Shown here piece after piece: positions 50,842 through 59,989 of a DNA stretch of 64,000 nt. A program made the position numbers and the translations under genes. Numbering within the stretch: position 1 is the stretch's first letter; each line of letters starts with the position of its first letter. This stretch comes from Secundilactobacillus angelensis (GTDB taxonomy: Bacteria > Bacillota > Bacilli > Lactobacillales > Lactobacillaceae). The stretch spans positions 118,771 to 182,770 of the forward strand of contig NZ_JAAXLJ010000004.1 in assembly GCF_012641075.1 (NCBI RefSeq), written 5' to 3'. The notes under the pieces were generated by a model. The model was not told the origin of the DNA and did not search any database. It was given only the letters and a program-made list of their open reading frames with translations.

Positions 50842-51843
50842 ATGCAAATTACAGCCGATCTTTTTGGTCAACACGATGGTCAAGATGTTCATCGCTATAC
50901 CATTACCAATGCTGCTGGTAACTTCATCCAAGTCAGTGAACTTGGCGCCACTTGGACGAACTTCAACGTTAATGACCATCCGTTGATCGTTCACTTTGAT
51001 AAACTATCTGATTACGAAACAACCGCTTCATGCTTAGGCATGTCAATCGGCCGAGTTGCTGGTCGGATCACAAAAGCCCAAGCACCAATTGACGGCAAAG
51101 AATATCATTTTGAAGCCAACGAAAACGACAATACACTTCACGGTGGCCCTCACGGCTTCGCTAGCTTTGTCTGGCACGCTGAACAATCCATTCGCGATCA
51201 CGATGCGAGTGTTACTTTCTCACGTAATATTGCTAGCACTGAAGATCATTTTCCAGGAGATCTCGATGTCCGCATCACCTACACCTTCAATGATGATAAC
51301 GATGTGACCATCAACTTCAGCGCCGCTTCAACCGCCGCTACCTTGTTCAACCCAACCTGCCACGTTTACTGGAACCTGACTGAAGGGCAAAAGTCTTTGA
51401 AGGATCAACTGCTGAAAATCAACAGTTCTCGTCGTTTAGACTTAGCCTCAGATAAAGTACCAACTGGCAAGTTCACTGAATTAGCTGGAACCGGCTACGA
51501 CTTTTCAAAGGGTCGCGACGTTCCTGACGCACTGGCTGACATCAAGTCACAGTACAACAAAGATGAAATCGACGATATTTATGAAGTTAAGGGCAGCGCA
51601 ACTGAACCAATAGCCGTATTGAGTGATAAGTCCAGCAAGCGTCATGTTGCCATCTACTCAGAACGTAACGGCCTGGTCGTCTTCACCTCTAACCCATTTG
51701 ACGATAGTAAGCCTTACAACGCCTTGGCAACTGAAGCCCAAACTCTGCCGGATGCACCTAACCACGAAGATTTCGGTGATATCTCACTGAACCCAGGGGA
51801 ATTGAAATCTTACTCAATTAAATATCACTATTACGAAGAATAG
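50842..51843 (+). CDS. galM: Aldose 1-epimerase (galactose mutarotase)
   Basis: 333 residues from the ATG at 50842, which has AAGGAGG 8 bases upstream; the frame is open from 50809 but that covers the promoter. Interconverts alpha and beta anomers of hexoses. Substrate-binding His in NTLHGGPHGF, catalytic His in NPTCHVYWNL, and the general base Glu in ATEAQTLPDAPNHEDF. Codon bias is high, so it is probably well expressed. It stands alone, with no other Leloir gene next to it. Confidence 0.93.
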   Translation: MQITADLFGQHDGQDVHRYTITNAAGNFIQVSELGATWTNFNVNDHPLIVHFDKLSDYETTASCLGMSIGRVAGRITKAQAPIDGKEYHFEANENDNTLHGGPHGFASFVWHAEQSIRDHDASVTFSRNIASTEDHFPGDLDVRITYTFNDDNDVTINFSAASTAATLFNPTCHVYWNLTEGQKSLKDQLLKINSSRRLDLASDKVPTGKFTELAGTGYDFSKGRDVPDALADIKSQYNKDEIDDIYEVKGSATEPIAVLSDKSSKRHVAIYSERNGLVVFTSNPFDDSKPYNALATEAQTLPDAPNHEDFGDISLNPGELKSYSIKYHYYEE

Positions 51844-51862
51844 TTCTTTCCCGTGATAAATG

Positions 51863-51894
51863 GAGCGGTCCAGCTTGTGCTGGACCGCTCTTTT
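51863..51894 (+). terminator. Terminator of galM
   Basis: Perfect 12-base stem GAGCGGTCCAGC / GCTGGACCGCTC with TTGT loop, then TTTTA. Confidence 0.93.
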
Positions 51895-51950
51895 ACGCTA
51901 CAATACGGAAGACGTGAGACTACTAAAAAGCACTAGATAGGATAAAAATA

Positions 51951-53384
51951 TTGAATACAAATCAATCGCAACACCGTTACCACAACTCAAATAATCACCG
52001 ACCTCATCAGCAAAATGGCGTTCAGGTCACGCTAGGCCAGCGCTTCCCGCTGACCATCAAGCGCCTGGGCATCAATGGTGAAGGCATCGGCTACTTCAAA
52101 CGTAAGCTGGTCTTCGTGAAGGGTGCGTTACCAAACGAAGTGATCGTGGCTGAAGTCACTGGCATCAAACCATCATTTTTAACCGCCAAAATTCACCGGC
52201 TAAAAACGCCCAGTCCTGACCGAGTTAAACCACGGGACGACTATGCTGCCGAAGTCGGCGGTTTTGAGCTCGAACACCTCGCCTACCCAGCGCAACTAGA
52301 CTTCAAGCGAGACGTCGTTTTACAATCTCTGGAAAAGTTCCAGCCCAAGGGTTTCCGGAACTTCTTGTTGAAGCCCACCATTGGGATGGACAATCCCTAC
52401 GAATACCGCAATAAGGCTCAATTCCAAGTTCGCCGCGATGCTGACGGCCATGTCATTGCGGGTCTGTATAAGGAACGCAGCCATGATTTAGTTGATTTAA
52501 GCACGTGTTCTGTTCAAATGCCTGCAACCATGCGGGTCATGCGTGGCGTAGTCGCACTCATGGAGGAACTGGACGTTAGTACTTATGATGAAAAGCATGG
52601 TACCGGTCTGGTTCGGACGGTGGTCGTTCGAGTAGCTGAAGGCACTGGTGAAGTCCAAGTCGTCTTCGTCACTGCCAAAGCGCCCTTCCCACAAGAAGCC
52701 GAAATGGTGGACCAACTGCTGGCAAAGTTTCCAGAAGTGGTCTCTATTATGCAAAATATTAACAATGATAAAACGTCACTCATTTGGGGCGAAAAAACTG
52801 AGTTATTAGCGGGTAAACCACAAATCCGTGAGGTTCTAAATGGTCTGCAGTTTAACCTATCCGCACGGGCGTTCTTACAGCTCAACCCCTACCAAACCGT
52901 TCGACTCTATGATGAAGCCTTAAAGGCACTAGCTTTGTCAGATAACGAAACTGTGATCGATGCTTATTCTGGTGTCGGCACAATCGGTCTGTCAATCGCT
53001 CACGCAGCTAAAGAAGTCCGTGGGATGGATGTGATTGCTGATGCAGTTGATGATGCCAATGAAAACGCGCGGATCAACGGTATCGATAACGTACGCTACG
53101 AAACCGGCACGGCTGAATCAGTCATCCCCAAATGGCTTAGTGAAGGTTTTCGACCGGATGCCTTGATCGTCGACCCACCACGGACTGGCCTAGATGATGG
53201 CTTAATCAACGCCATTTTAGACGCCAAGCCGAAAAAGTTTGTGTACATTTCCTGCAACCCTTCGACATTGGCACGAGACTTAGTGAAATTAACGAAACAG
53301 TATCACGTGGACTACATTCAGTCAGTGGACATGATGCCGCAAACCGCGCGTTGTGAAGCAGTTGTGAAATTTACCCGAGCTTAG
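51951..53384 (+). CDS. rlmD: 23S rRNA (uracil-C5)-methyltransferase RlmD family
   Basis: 477 residues; TTG start with AGGATAA upstream. The first 22 residues are His/Asn/Gln-rich. A TRAM RNA-binding domain (about 28-80, FPLTIKRLGINGEGIGYFKR) precedes the catalytic domain. SAM motif VIDAYSGVGTIGLSIAH, LIVDPPRTGLDD, nucleophile Cys in FVYISCNPSTLARDL and the final Glu in RCEAVVKFTR. Methylates a uridine in 23S rRNA (TrmA/RlmD/RlmCD group); Firmicute members may modify two sites. Single gene. Confidence 0.93.
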   Translation: MNTNQSQHRYHNSNNHRPHQQNGVQVTLGQRFPLTIKRLGINGEGIGYFKRKLVFVKGALPNEVIVAEVTGIKPSFLTAKIHRLKTPSPDRVKPRDDYAAEVGGFELEHLAYPAQLDFKRDVVLQSLEKFQPKGFRNFLLKPTIGMDNPYEYRNKAQFQVRRDADGHVIAGLYKERSHDLVDLSTCSVQMPATMRVMRGVVALMEELDVSTYDEKHGTGLVRTVVVRVAEGTGEVQVVFVTAKAPFPQEAEMVDQLLAKFPEVVSIMQNINNDKTSLIWGEKTELLAGKPQIREVLNGLQFNLSARAFLQLNPYQTVRLYDEALKALALSDNETVIDAYSGVGTIGLSIAHAAKEVRGMDVIADAVDDANENARINGIDNVRYETGTAESVIPKWLSEGFRPDALIVDPPRTGLDDGLINAILDAKPKKFVYISCNPSTLARDLVKLTKQYHVDYIQSVDMMPQTARCEAVVKFTRA

Positions 53385-53481
53385 CCCTAGCCAAAAACAG
53401 CATTTAGGCTTATCATAATGAAATAACCCAGTTTGACCAATTTTGACTATTAACAGATTTAGTGTAGAAAAGAGGGGTTAA

Positions 53482-53916
53482 ATGCAAAATCCATTTGGAA
53501 ACAACGATAACGGCGATAATAATGAGGGCCCAAACGGGATTCCAGTACCGCCTAACTACGCTACCGTTGTAAAAGAGGATAATGGCGATATTCGAATTGG
53601 CAAAGTCGGCTTCTCGTATACGACCTTTTTCTTCATCTTCCTCGTCCCCATTTTTCGAGGGGATTGGTACAATTTTCTCTGTATGGCTGGCGTGAATCTC
53701 GGAATCCTCTTAGGATTTTATTCCATTCACTTTACGTCGATGCAAACATTCAGTACTGTCTATAGTATTCTTCAGTTCGCAATAAGCTTCCTTTGGGGTT
53801 ATTTGTACAACCTGATGTACTTCCGCCACTTGTTCAATCGCGGTTTTAAACCCGCCACGGAACGTTCGAAGGATCTGCTGACTAAGAGCGGCTACTTAAA
53901 AACTAAAAAAGACTAA
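53482..53916 (+). CDS. DUF2628-like membrane protein
   Basis: 144 residues. An Asn/Gly/Pro-rich cytoplasmic start (NNDNGDNNEGPNGIPVPP), then VGFSYTTFFFIFLVPIFRGD, the signature of DUF2628/HrgC-like proteins, and three membrane segments ending in a basic tail. Function of the family unknown. Own terminator. Confidence 0.8.
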   Translation: MQNPFGNNDNGDNNEGPNGIPVPPNYATVVKEDNGDIRIGKVGFSYTTFFFIFLVPIFRGDWYNFLCMAGVNLGILLGFYSIHFTSMQTFSTVYSILQFAISFLWGYLYNLMYFRHLFNRGFKPATERSKDLLTKSGYLKTKKD

Positions 53917-53954
53917 AAATAGCGTGGAGCAAAATTGCTCTACGCTATTTTTTT
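53917..53954 (+). terminator. Terminator of DUF2628-like gene
   Basis: Stem AAATAGCGT-GAGCA / TGCTC-ACGCTATTT with AAAT loop and TTTTTTT. Confidence 0.93.
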
Positions 53955-53970
53955 GCCTAATGTTTTCTGG

Positions 53971-54175
53971 CGGGCAGAGTTTGCTGTTGCCGATTCTGGA
54001 GACTAAACGTGTTCACCAAGGCAGAAACCTGCTCTTGCCGATTCTGGCGACTAAACGTGTTCAGGCAGGCAGAGACTTGCACGTAAGCCAAGAAGGACGG
54101 TGCCCAGGCAAAGTACGCCTGATCTCCGCCCTTCTTAGCTTACGCTCCAGTCTCTATACGCCTGCCTTCACACTC
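53971..54175 (-). repeat. Repeat family B, one unit plus two truncated ends
   Basis: Read on the minus strand, a full unit runs 54175 to about 54043 (AAGAGTGTGAAGGCAGGC to GAACACGTTT), with a divergent tip. Two shortened ends follow (each with AAACGTGTTCA and GGCAGA-AC on the plus strand, at about 54043 and 53998). The start of the full unit is inside the coding end of the sugar symporter gene. Confidence 0.8.
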
Positions 54176-55473
54176 TTCATTACTTCCTCATCATAAAACC
54201 ACAGCACCGCAAACATCACCACGTAAATTACCAACGGAATCCACACGTAATTCCAGTTGATCATTGACAGCGTTGCGGCGTTTTGAGCTTGATCTGGTAC
54301 ATATCCCGACAATTGGAACAAGCCAGCTGTAATCAAGCCACCAACTCCCAGGCCAACGTTCACGCCGAAGTTATCGCTGGCAGCCAGAATGCCTTCAGCT
54401 TGGATTCCCATAGTGACGCCATAGCGGATCGTATCAGCAATCATGATGGACACCAACCCAACGATCATCCCGTGACCAATAGCGTTGACGACCACGCCGG
54501 TAAATAACACCGATAACGTGTTTAAATACACCCCCGCAGCCAATATTAGCTGGCCGAAAAATGCTGTCACAATGCCAGTCAACATGGTTTTCCTGTTACC
54601 GTGAATACTGGATAAACGCAATATCAGAATCACGCCAACCAGTGAAGCCAACGTAAAACCATTCGCCAGCGGCACCAGAGATTCCTTATTCAACGTGTAT
54701 TTAAAATAGTAAATAGCGGTCTGGTTCTTGATCGCCGTGACTAACCAAAACAGCAAAATCACAACTGAAATCCGAATCCACGGCTGATTCTTTAAAATCA
54801 TCGGTAGTACTTGCTTGAAAGACTGATGGGCGATTTTCTTATTGGTAAACCGTTCCCGCACGTGGAAAAAGGTGTTCCAAATCAGGATCAGTGAAATCAC
54901 ACCAAACAGCGTGATGGTCATCAAAAAACCGTGCTGCTGATTGCCACGGCCAAAAAATGCTACCAGTGGCAGCGTGAAAACCGCCACGATAATTTGCACC
55001 GAACTACCGAAGAATTGCCGGATTACCCCAAGTAGGGTCAGTTCGCGTTCGTTTTGCGACATCGTGGGTAATATTGAGGTGATTGGTAGATTGACTGCCG
55101 TGTAGAAGAATCCCAGTCCCAGATACGTCACATACGCCCAAATTAATTTGCCCGTACTGGAAAAATTCGGCGTCACAAAAGTGAGAATTGCGAATATCAC
55201 ATAGGGCAAGGCGTACCATAGGAAAAACGGTCGGCTCTTACCGAATTTGGAATGTGTATGATCGATCATCAGACCAATTAGTGGGCTTTCAATCACATCC
55301 GCCACCCGGGCAACAACGAATAGAATCGCCACCGCACCGGGTGTCAGACCGTAAACATCCGTATAGAAGAACAGCAGATAAGTCGTCATCACCTGAAAGA
55401 CTAGGTTGTCAGCCGCGTCGCTCAAGCCATAGCTGATTCGTTCTGGCCATTTCGTTTGCCAAGTTTTGTTCAC
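54154..55473 (-). CDS. GPH family sugar:cation symporter
   Basis: 439 residues, 12 membrane segments. The start ERISYGLSDAADNLVFQVMT with the paired Asp residues, FVVARVADVIESPLIGLMID and GKSRPFFLWYALPY are MelB/XylP/GusB signatures, for sodium- or proton-coupled uptake of glycosides, pentosides or hexuronides. No glycosidase gene is adjacent, so the sugar is open. The last codons and stop (KSVKAGV then stop) are encoded by the first bases of a family B repeat unit. Confidence 0.9.
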   Translation of the reverse strand: MNKTWQTKWPERISYGLSDAADNLVFQVMTTYLLFFYTDVYGLTPGAVAILFVVARVADVIESPLIGLMIDHTHSKFGKSRPFFLWYALPYVIFAILTFVTPNFSSTGKLIWAYVTYLGLGFFYTAVNLPITSILPTMSQNERELTLLGVIRQFFGSSVQIIVAVFTLPLVAFFGRGNQQHGFLMTITLFGVISLILIWNTFFHVRERFTNKKIAHQSFKQVLPMILKNQPWIRISVVILLFWLVTAIKNQTAIYYFKYTLNKESLVPLANGFTLASLVGVILILRLSSIHGNRKTMLTGIVTAFFGQLILAAGVYLNTLSVLFTGVVVNAIGHGMIVGLVSIMIADTIRYGVTMGIQAEGILAASDNFGVNVGLGVGGLITAGLFQLSGYVPDQAQNAATLSMINWNYVWIPLVIYVVMFAVLWFYDEEVMKSVKAGV

Positions 55474-55488
55474 AGTTGGTCACCGACT

Positions 55489-55986
55489 TCACTTCGTATT
55501 TGTTAAATCACGATAAACTTCATCCGAGATGATGTGGTTAGTCCACATCCAGGCCATATGACCTAGGGCTTCAGAGAAATGTTCCTCAGCTGGTTGGTCT
55601 TTCGCACTAGGGACTGTTCCCATTGCTGGCATGATACCCAGATGAAAGGCACTCCAGACGCCCAGACCAAACAGGGTCCCCTGCCCAGCCCGAATAACGG
55701 GTGCGTAATGTTCGGCAACACTATACAATAGCGCGAAACTTGTGGAAAAACCGAAGTGAATCATAAAGCTAACCCAGGGCATCTGCTGGTTTGAATACGT
55801 ATAAGTGGCATGAGTGACTTTTTCTGGAACGCCTAGTTGTTCTAACAACCGCTGCGGCGGATTCGTTTGGTCCCGTTCCGGTGTTCGTGGTGGCAGGATA
55901 TTCTCCCAACCTAATTTGACTAAACCTGAAGCTACGCCGGCAACGGTGCCAGCAATCACTGCAGCTTTTAAATCAACTCTCGTCAT
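55489..55986 (-). CDS. YagU family inner membrane protein (DUF1440)
   Basis: 165 residues from the ATG at 55986 (GGAGGGG upstream; the frame opens earlier at 56022). AAVIAGTVAGVASGLVKLGW, the PPRTPERDQTNPPQ loop, and later hydrophobic segments FGFSTSFALLYSVAEHYAP and LFGLGVWSAFHLGIMPAMG match YagU, linked to acid resistance in E. coli. It lies 15 bases upstream of the sugar symporter gene on the same strand and may be co-transcribed. Confidence 0.88.
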   Translation of the reverse strand: MTRVDLKAAVIAGTVAGVASGLVKLGWENILPPRTPERDQTNPPQRLLEQLGVPEKVTHATYTYSNQQMPWVSFMIHFGFSTSFALLYSVAEHYAPVIRAGQGTLFGLGVWSAFHLGIMPAMGTVPSAKDQPAEEHFSEALGHMAWMWTNHIISDEVYRDLTNTK

Positions 55987-56157
55987 GTAAACCCCTCCTA
56001 ATAAATCATTGCAAAACCACACTGTTAGTATAGCTTAACTTGCCCCAATTTCCCCGGATTTACACGTTGACGCAAGAAAACTTAAGTAATCTTTTATCGT
56101 TTTTCAATAAAGCCCATGCTATACTAACGGCAATAAAGAACGAACGGAGGCTCTACT

Positions 56158-56640
56158 ATGCGCAAAGGAACTTGGTTTTTAAGACTCACACTGGGTGGTC
56201 TCGCCCTGCTAGTCATCGCGGTGGGCATTATTCCATTTCCCATCATGTTACGGGAAATGTTTACGCACGCACCCAATCACTTAAATATCGTCGTTATCAT
56301 CTTAGGCACTGGTATTTACTTGGCCATCATCGGCTTCTTGGCAGCAGTTCTGTATGCAGAAAAATTGCTGAGTATCATCGACCATCAGCAGGCCTTCAGC
56401 GCTACCGCGGTGGATTACCTTAATCGCTTGAAGTGGTCATTAGTTGTTGTCACTGCCGGTGTCTGGCTTTGGTTACCCTTCATTTTTGCCGTTACCCAGC
56501 TGGATGATGCGCCAGGTTTATTGCTGATTGGTTTAGTGATTGCTGCCGTACCGCTGATTTTAACCGTCTTCATGGCCGTCCTTGTCCGCTTGTGGAAAGC
56601 CGCGTTGCAACTTAAAAACGAGAACGATCTGACCGTTTAG
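56158..56640 (+). CDS. DUF2975 family membrane protein
   Basis: 160 residues with four membrane segments (GGLALLVIAVGIIPFPIM, VVIILGTGIYLAIIGFLAAV, VTAGVWLWLPFIFAV, LIGLVIAAVPLILTVFMAVL). The DUF2975 layout, and the XRE gene 13 bases downstream, form the standard Firmicute DUF2975/YozG-type pair. Function unknown; a sensor or regulator role with the XRE protein is likely. Confidence 0.9.
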   Translation: MRKGTWFLRLTLGGLALLVIAVGIIPFPIMLREMFTHAPNHLNIVVIILGTGIYLAIIGFLAAVLYAEKLLSIIDHQQAFSATAVDYLNRLKWSLVVVTAGVWLWLPFIFAVTQLDDAPGLLLIGLVIAAVPLILTVFMAVLVRLWKAALQLKNENDLTV

Positions 56641-56653
56641 GAGTGCGAGGATA

Positions 56654-56866
56654 ATGATTGAAATTAAACTAGACGAGCTACTAGCCAAGAGGCACATGAC
56701 CTTGACTCAATTATCTCCAGAGGTTGGTGTCACCATCGCCAATTTATCGATCCTCAAAACTGGTAAAGCAAAAGCAGTGCGTTTCTCAACACTGGCTAAA
56801 ATTTGTCAGGTTTTAGACTGCCAGCCTGGAGATTTGCTGCGCTACCGCTCAGATTCTGACCATTAA
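56654..56866 (+). CDS. XRE family helix-turn-helix regulator (YozG-type)
   Basis: 70 residues: IEIKLDELLAKRHMTLTQLS, then VGVTIANLSILKTGKAKAVR and TLAKICQVLDCQPGDLLRY, one compact helix-turn-helix of the type that accompanies DUF2975. GAGGATA ribosome binding site. It ends at a bidirectional terminator. It probably regulates its own operon. Confidence 0.93.
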   Translation: MIEIKLDELLAKRHMTLTQLSPEVGVTIANLSILKTGKAKAVRFSTLAKICQVLDCQPGDLLRYRSDSDH

Positions 56867-56868
56867 AA

Positions 56869-56914
56869 ACGAATCACCCCCATCCCGAAGACCAACGGAA
56901 TGGGGGTGATTCGT
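56869..56914. terminator. Bidirectional terminator between XRE and glpK-like genes
   Basis: Perfect 15-base stem ACGAATCACCCCCAT and complement; TTTTTA on the minus strand and CTTAAATT on the plus strand. Confidence 0.88.
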
Positions 56915-56939
56915 CTTAAATTCTCTAATCGCACTCTGT

Positions 56940-58454
56940 TTAATGATTTGGTTTAAACGCCCTGGTGGCCTTGATTGCAATTTGCCAGCCATCATACAAA
57001 TGAGCCCGCCGTTCAGCGGTCATTTCTGGGGTAAAGGTCCTGCCAGCCGCATGAATCTGCTTGACTTCATCCAAGTCCTTCCAATAGCCGATTGCAAGAC
57101 CAGCACAAATCGCTGCCCCCAGCGCCGTAGTTTCCTCGTCGCTAGAACGAATAATCGGCAGGTTCAAAATATCCGCCTGGAACTGCATCAAATAACGGTT
57201 TCTTGATGCCCCGCCATCCGCTAAAATTTCCACTACCGGCATCTCAGTATCTTGCCGCATGGTTTCGATAATATCTCTAGTCTGGTAGGCAATTGACTGC
57301 AACGTGGCTTTCACAAAATCACTACGGTTCGTTCCGCGAGTGAGACCGAAGACCGCTCCACGGGCATCCTGATCCCAGTATGGCGCGCCTAATCCGTTGA
57401 AGGCTGGCACCACGTAGACTTCATCATCGTTAGTGGATTCCATAGCTACTTGACGAGATTGAGGGACGTTGTCAATGATTTTCATGGTTTCCTGGAGCCA
57501 GTTTAACGCCGTCCCAGCCACGAAAATTGAGCCTTCAAGCGCATAGGTTAACTTGCCATCTAAATCGTAGGCAATCGTAGTCAATAATTTGTGTTTCGAT
57601 AATTGCGGCTTATCACCCGTATTCATCACAATGAAGGCCCCGTCACCATACGTGTTTTTGACTTCGCCTGGTTTAAAGGCCATCTGACCAATCAAGGCGG
57701 CCTGTTGGTCACCAACCAGTCCGCAGATTGGCACTTCCACACCGTAGAACTGATAGTTTTTAGTGGTCCCATAGACTTCTGAACAGGAATGGATTTCCGG
57801 CAACATTTGCTTGGGAATGTTCAAGATTTTCAGAATCTCATCGTCCCATTTTAAATCATGAATGTTAAACATCATCGTTCGGCTGGCGTTGGTATAATCG
57901 GTGATGTGCAGCTGCCCATCCGACAACTTCCAGACCAGCCAGCTGTCAATGGTGCCCATGAGCAATTCACCTTGTTCAGCGCGTTCTTGGGCACCAGGTA
58001 CGTGATCCAGTAACCAGCGAACCTTGGTGGCTGAGAAGTAAGAATCAATCACCAACCCAGTGTGCTCATGGATCATGTCTGAATAACCGTCTGATACCAT
58101 CTGTTTGGCGATTGGCGCGGTCTGCTTCGATAGCCAGCCGATAGCGTGATAAATGGGCTGACCGGTTGCCTTATCCCAAATGACTGTTGTTTCACGTTGA
58201 CTTGAAATCCCGATACCATCAATGTACTCAGGATGAACCCCGGCATCAATCAGGGCGCTAGCAATTACCGACTGAACGGAATTCCACAATTCATTCGCAT
58301 CAGCTTCTACCCAACCATTATGCGGATAGTATTGGGGAAACGACTTTTGACTTTCAATCACTTTCCGGCCTGAATGGTCAAATAACATTGCACGAGTCAC
58401 AGAAGTTCCTTGATCGATTGCAAGTATATAGTGTTCCGGCTCCTTCATTGCCAT
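56940..58454 (-). CDS. glpK: Glycerol kinase-like FGGY kinase
   Basis: 504 residues. Glycerol-binding residues are kept: Arg-Glu in [10 protein letters not shown], Tyr in [10 protein letters not shown], Asp in [11 protein letters not shown]. Two oddities: the Firmicute HPr-phosphorylated His of the HFYG loop is Gln here ([10 protein letters not shown]), and the usual TYGTGSF reads TYGDGAF. The N-terminal phosphate loop reads [13 protein letters not shown]. It is not with glpO/glpF. It may be a diverged glycerol kinase without PTS activation, or a kinase for a related polyol. ATG at 58454 or 58448; GGAGG is about 12 bases from the first. A cre-like site lies upstream. Confidence 0.82.
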   Translation of the reverse strand: MAMKEPEHYILAIDQGTSVTRAMLFDHSGRKVIESQKSFPQYYPHNGWVEADANELWNSVQSVIASALIDAGVHPEYIDGIGISSQRETTVIWDKATGQPIYHAIGWLSKQTAPIAKQMVSDGYSDMIHEHTGLVIDSYFSATKVRWLLDHVPGAQERAEQGELLMGTIDSWLVWKLSDGQLHITDYTNASRTMMFNIHDLKWDDEILKILNIPKQMLPEIHSCSEVYGTTKNYQFYGVEVPICGLVGDQQAALIGQMAFKPGEVKNTYGDGAFIVMNTGDKPQLSKHKLLTTIAYDLDGKLTYALEGSIFVAGTALNWLQETMKIIDNVPQSRQVAMESTNDDEVYVVPAFNGLGAPYWDQDARGAVFGLTRGTNRSDFVKATLQSIAYQTRDIIETMRQDTEMPVVEILADGGASRNRYLMQFQADILNLPIIRSSDEETTALGAAICAGLAIGYWKDLDEVKQIHAAGRTFTPEMTAERRAHLYDGWQIAIKATRAFKPNH

Positions 58455-58483
58455 AACAATTCACTACCTCCAGCTTTGTGATT

Positions 58484-58497
58484 AGTAAACGGTTTCA
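58484..58497 (-). promoter_or_regulatory. Catabolite-response element candidate of glpK-like gene
   Basis: On the minus strand TGAAACCGTTTACT, 13 of 14 to the cre consensus TGNAANCGNTNNCA, about 30 bases before the start codon. Confidence 0.6.
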
Positions 58498-58680
58498 AAA
58501 CTAGTCTTACTGTATCACATTCACAAAGTCAATGTCATTCATTATGGCGTAATCTCAGACAATTATTAATTTTTTATTAGCAATCTGTTCACGCTAAACA
58601 CACAATAGCAGCTTGGAGGCATATTAAATCAGTTACCACGATGTTCTTGCCCACGACTTCAACATAGACTAATCGAGCGT

Positions 58681-58780
58681 CAAAACTCATCCGGCCATGT
58701 AACGTAAATAAGACTAATCCCAGCAAAGTTCGTCGGAATTAGTCTTATTTACGTTACATTCTAGAATCTATCGAGTTTTG
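58681..58780 (-). repeat. Repeat family C, copy 3
   Basis: 100-base palindrome. CAAAACTC / GAGTTTTG outer arms and a perfect 22-base inner stem starting ATGTAACGTAAATAAGAC. Shoulders CCGGCCATGTAACG and TTCTAGAATCTATC. It begins 8 bases after the stop of the gene at 58789. The rest of 58455-58680 holds the glpK-like promoter and no gene. Confidence 0.88.
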
Positions 58781-58788
58781 TCGCTCAC

Positions 58789-59052
58789 TTACCGTTTAAT
58801 AACAACCCGAATATCAGCTGGTTTGTCGGTATGGGTTGGATTTAGTTCTTCTTTATAATTGAAATCTGCTTCCTGGAAATACTTCTTAATTTCCGCGTTC
58901 ACGTCTTCAATCGGGCGTTTGTCGTTATCCTGTTGCGTAACCAATAGGGTATATTCTTTAGCGTCTTCATCAACGTCTTCAAATGCGTAGATTACATCTA
59001 CCGTATTCAAAATTTCTTGAATCATTTGTCGCTCTGTCATTGCCATCTTCAT
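58789..59052 (-). CDS. Small hypothetical protein
   Basis: 87 residues, acidic, no signal peptide. A helix MTERQMIQEILNTVDVIYAF, then strands EYTLLVTQQDN and PADIRVVIKR suggest a small alpha/beta fold. Starts at 59052 or 59046 with GAGGTAA upstream. Family not recognised. Single gene with a family C palindrome as probable terminator. Confidence 0.7.
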   Translation of the reverse strand: MKMAMTERQMIQEILNTVDVIYAFEDVDEDAKEYTLLVTQQDNDKRPIEDVNAEIKKYFQEADFNYKEELNPTHTDKPADIRVVIKR

Positions 59053-59204
59053 TTACCTCGTTTAATTTTAGTTACATTACTAATGTAACGCTCTTTTAGG
59101 GGAATGTTAAATATTTTAACGGGGGGAATGGGACTTTGTATGTTAGAATTGACAACAAGTTATGGCCCTACAAAGTTATCTTTAGAGAAAAGGAGAGATC
59201 GCCC

Positions 59205-59945
59205 TTGCGCCCACGAATTGCATTACCAGCTGACACTTTAGCTGAAGCTACTAACATTATTAACGAACGAAACGCCGCTTTTGCGCCCCGGCCCGCTATT
59301 GAAGCCGTTGTTAAAGCTGGTGGTATCCCGATTATTTTCCCCAGCGTTGATCCTGAAGACGTTACGGACTACATAGATTTATTTGATGGCATCGCTTTTC
59401 TTGGGGGTGCCGACGTTGATCCCACCTTTTACGGTGAGGAACCTCACGAAAAACTGGGTGTAACATACCGCAAACGTGATTTATTTGAAATTGAACTTCT
59501 AAAGCAAGCTGTTGCAAAGGGTAAAGCCATCTTTGGTATATGCCGTGGCATGCAGCTGATCAATACCGGCTTGGGTGGCACCATCTACCAAGACCTGTCG
59601 GAAAATCCCAATGCCACTTTGAAACATAACCAAGCTGCGGCAGGTAACATGCCCTCACATCATGTCACGGTGGAAAAGGACAGCCGCCTCTTTAAAATCG
59701 CTGGTGGCCGGCCCTACGTCAATTCCCGCCACCATGAAGCCGTGAAGAAACTGGCCAACAGTTTAAAGGTCACTGCTCGGGCCGACGATGGTGTCATCGA
59801 AGCTTGCGAGTCAATCGATAATGATCAAATTTTGGCGGTTCAATGGCATCCAGAAAACATGTATAAACATCACGAAGAATCAAAGGCGCTCTTCGCTGAC
59901 CTGATTGCCCGTAGCCAAAAAGTGGCAGAACATGATCGCACATAA
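59205..59945 (+). CDS. Gamma-glutamyl-gamma-aminobutyrate hydrolase family protein (peptidase C26), copy 2
   Basis: 246 residues from the TTG at 59205, placed 10 bases after AAAGGAG; the frame is open back to 59136 but without a site. Catalytic Cys in IFGICRGMQLINTGLGG, His and Glu in LAVQWHPENMYKHH. GIAFLGGADVDPTFYGEEP matches the first copy at 45547. The two share the catalytic blocks but differ in the loops, so they are old paralogs rather than a recent duplication. Substrate open. Confidence 0.9.
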   Translation: MRPRIALPADTLAEATNIINERNAAFAPRPAIEAVVKAGGIPIIFPSVDPEDVTDYIDLFDGIAFLGGADVDPTFYGEEPHEKLGVTYRKRDLFEIELLKQAVAKGKAIFGICRGMQLINTGLGGTIYQDLSENPNATLKHNQAAAGNMPSHHVTVEKDSRLFKIAGGRPYVNSRHHEAVKKLANSLKVTARADDGVIEACESIDNDQILAVQWHPENMYKHHEESKALFADLIARSQKVAEHDRT

Positions 59946-59960
59946 CTTAATTTGAGGACT

Positions 59961-59989
59961 AAAAAACGACCATCACTGGTCGTTTTTTT
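59961..59989. terminator. Bidirectional terminator overlapping the esterase stop codon
   Basis: Stem AAAAAACGACCA / TGGTCGTTTTTTT with TCAC loop. The stop codon and last codons of the minus-strand esterase gene lie in this hairpin. Confidence 0.92.
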
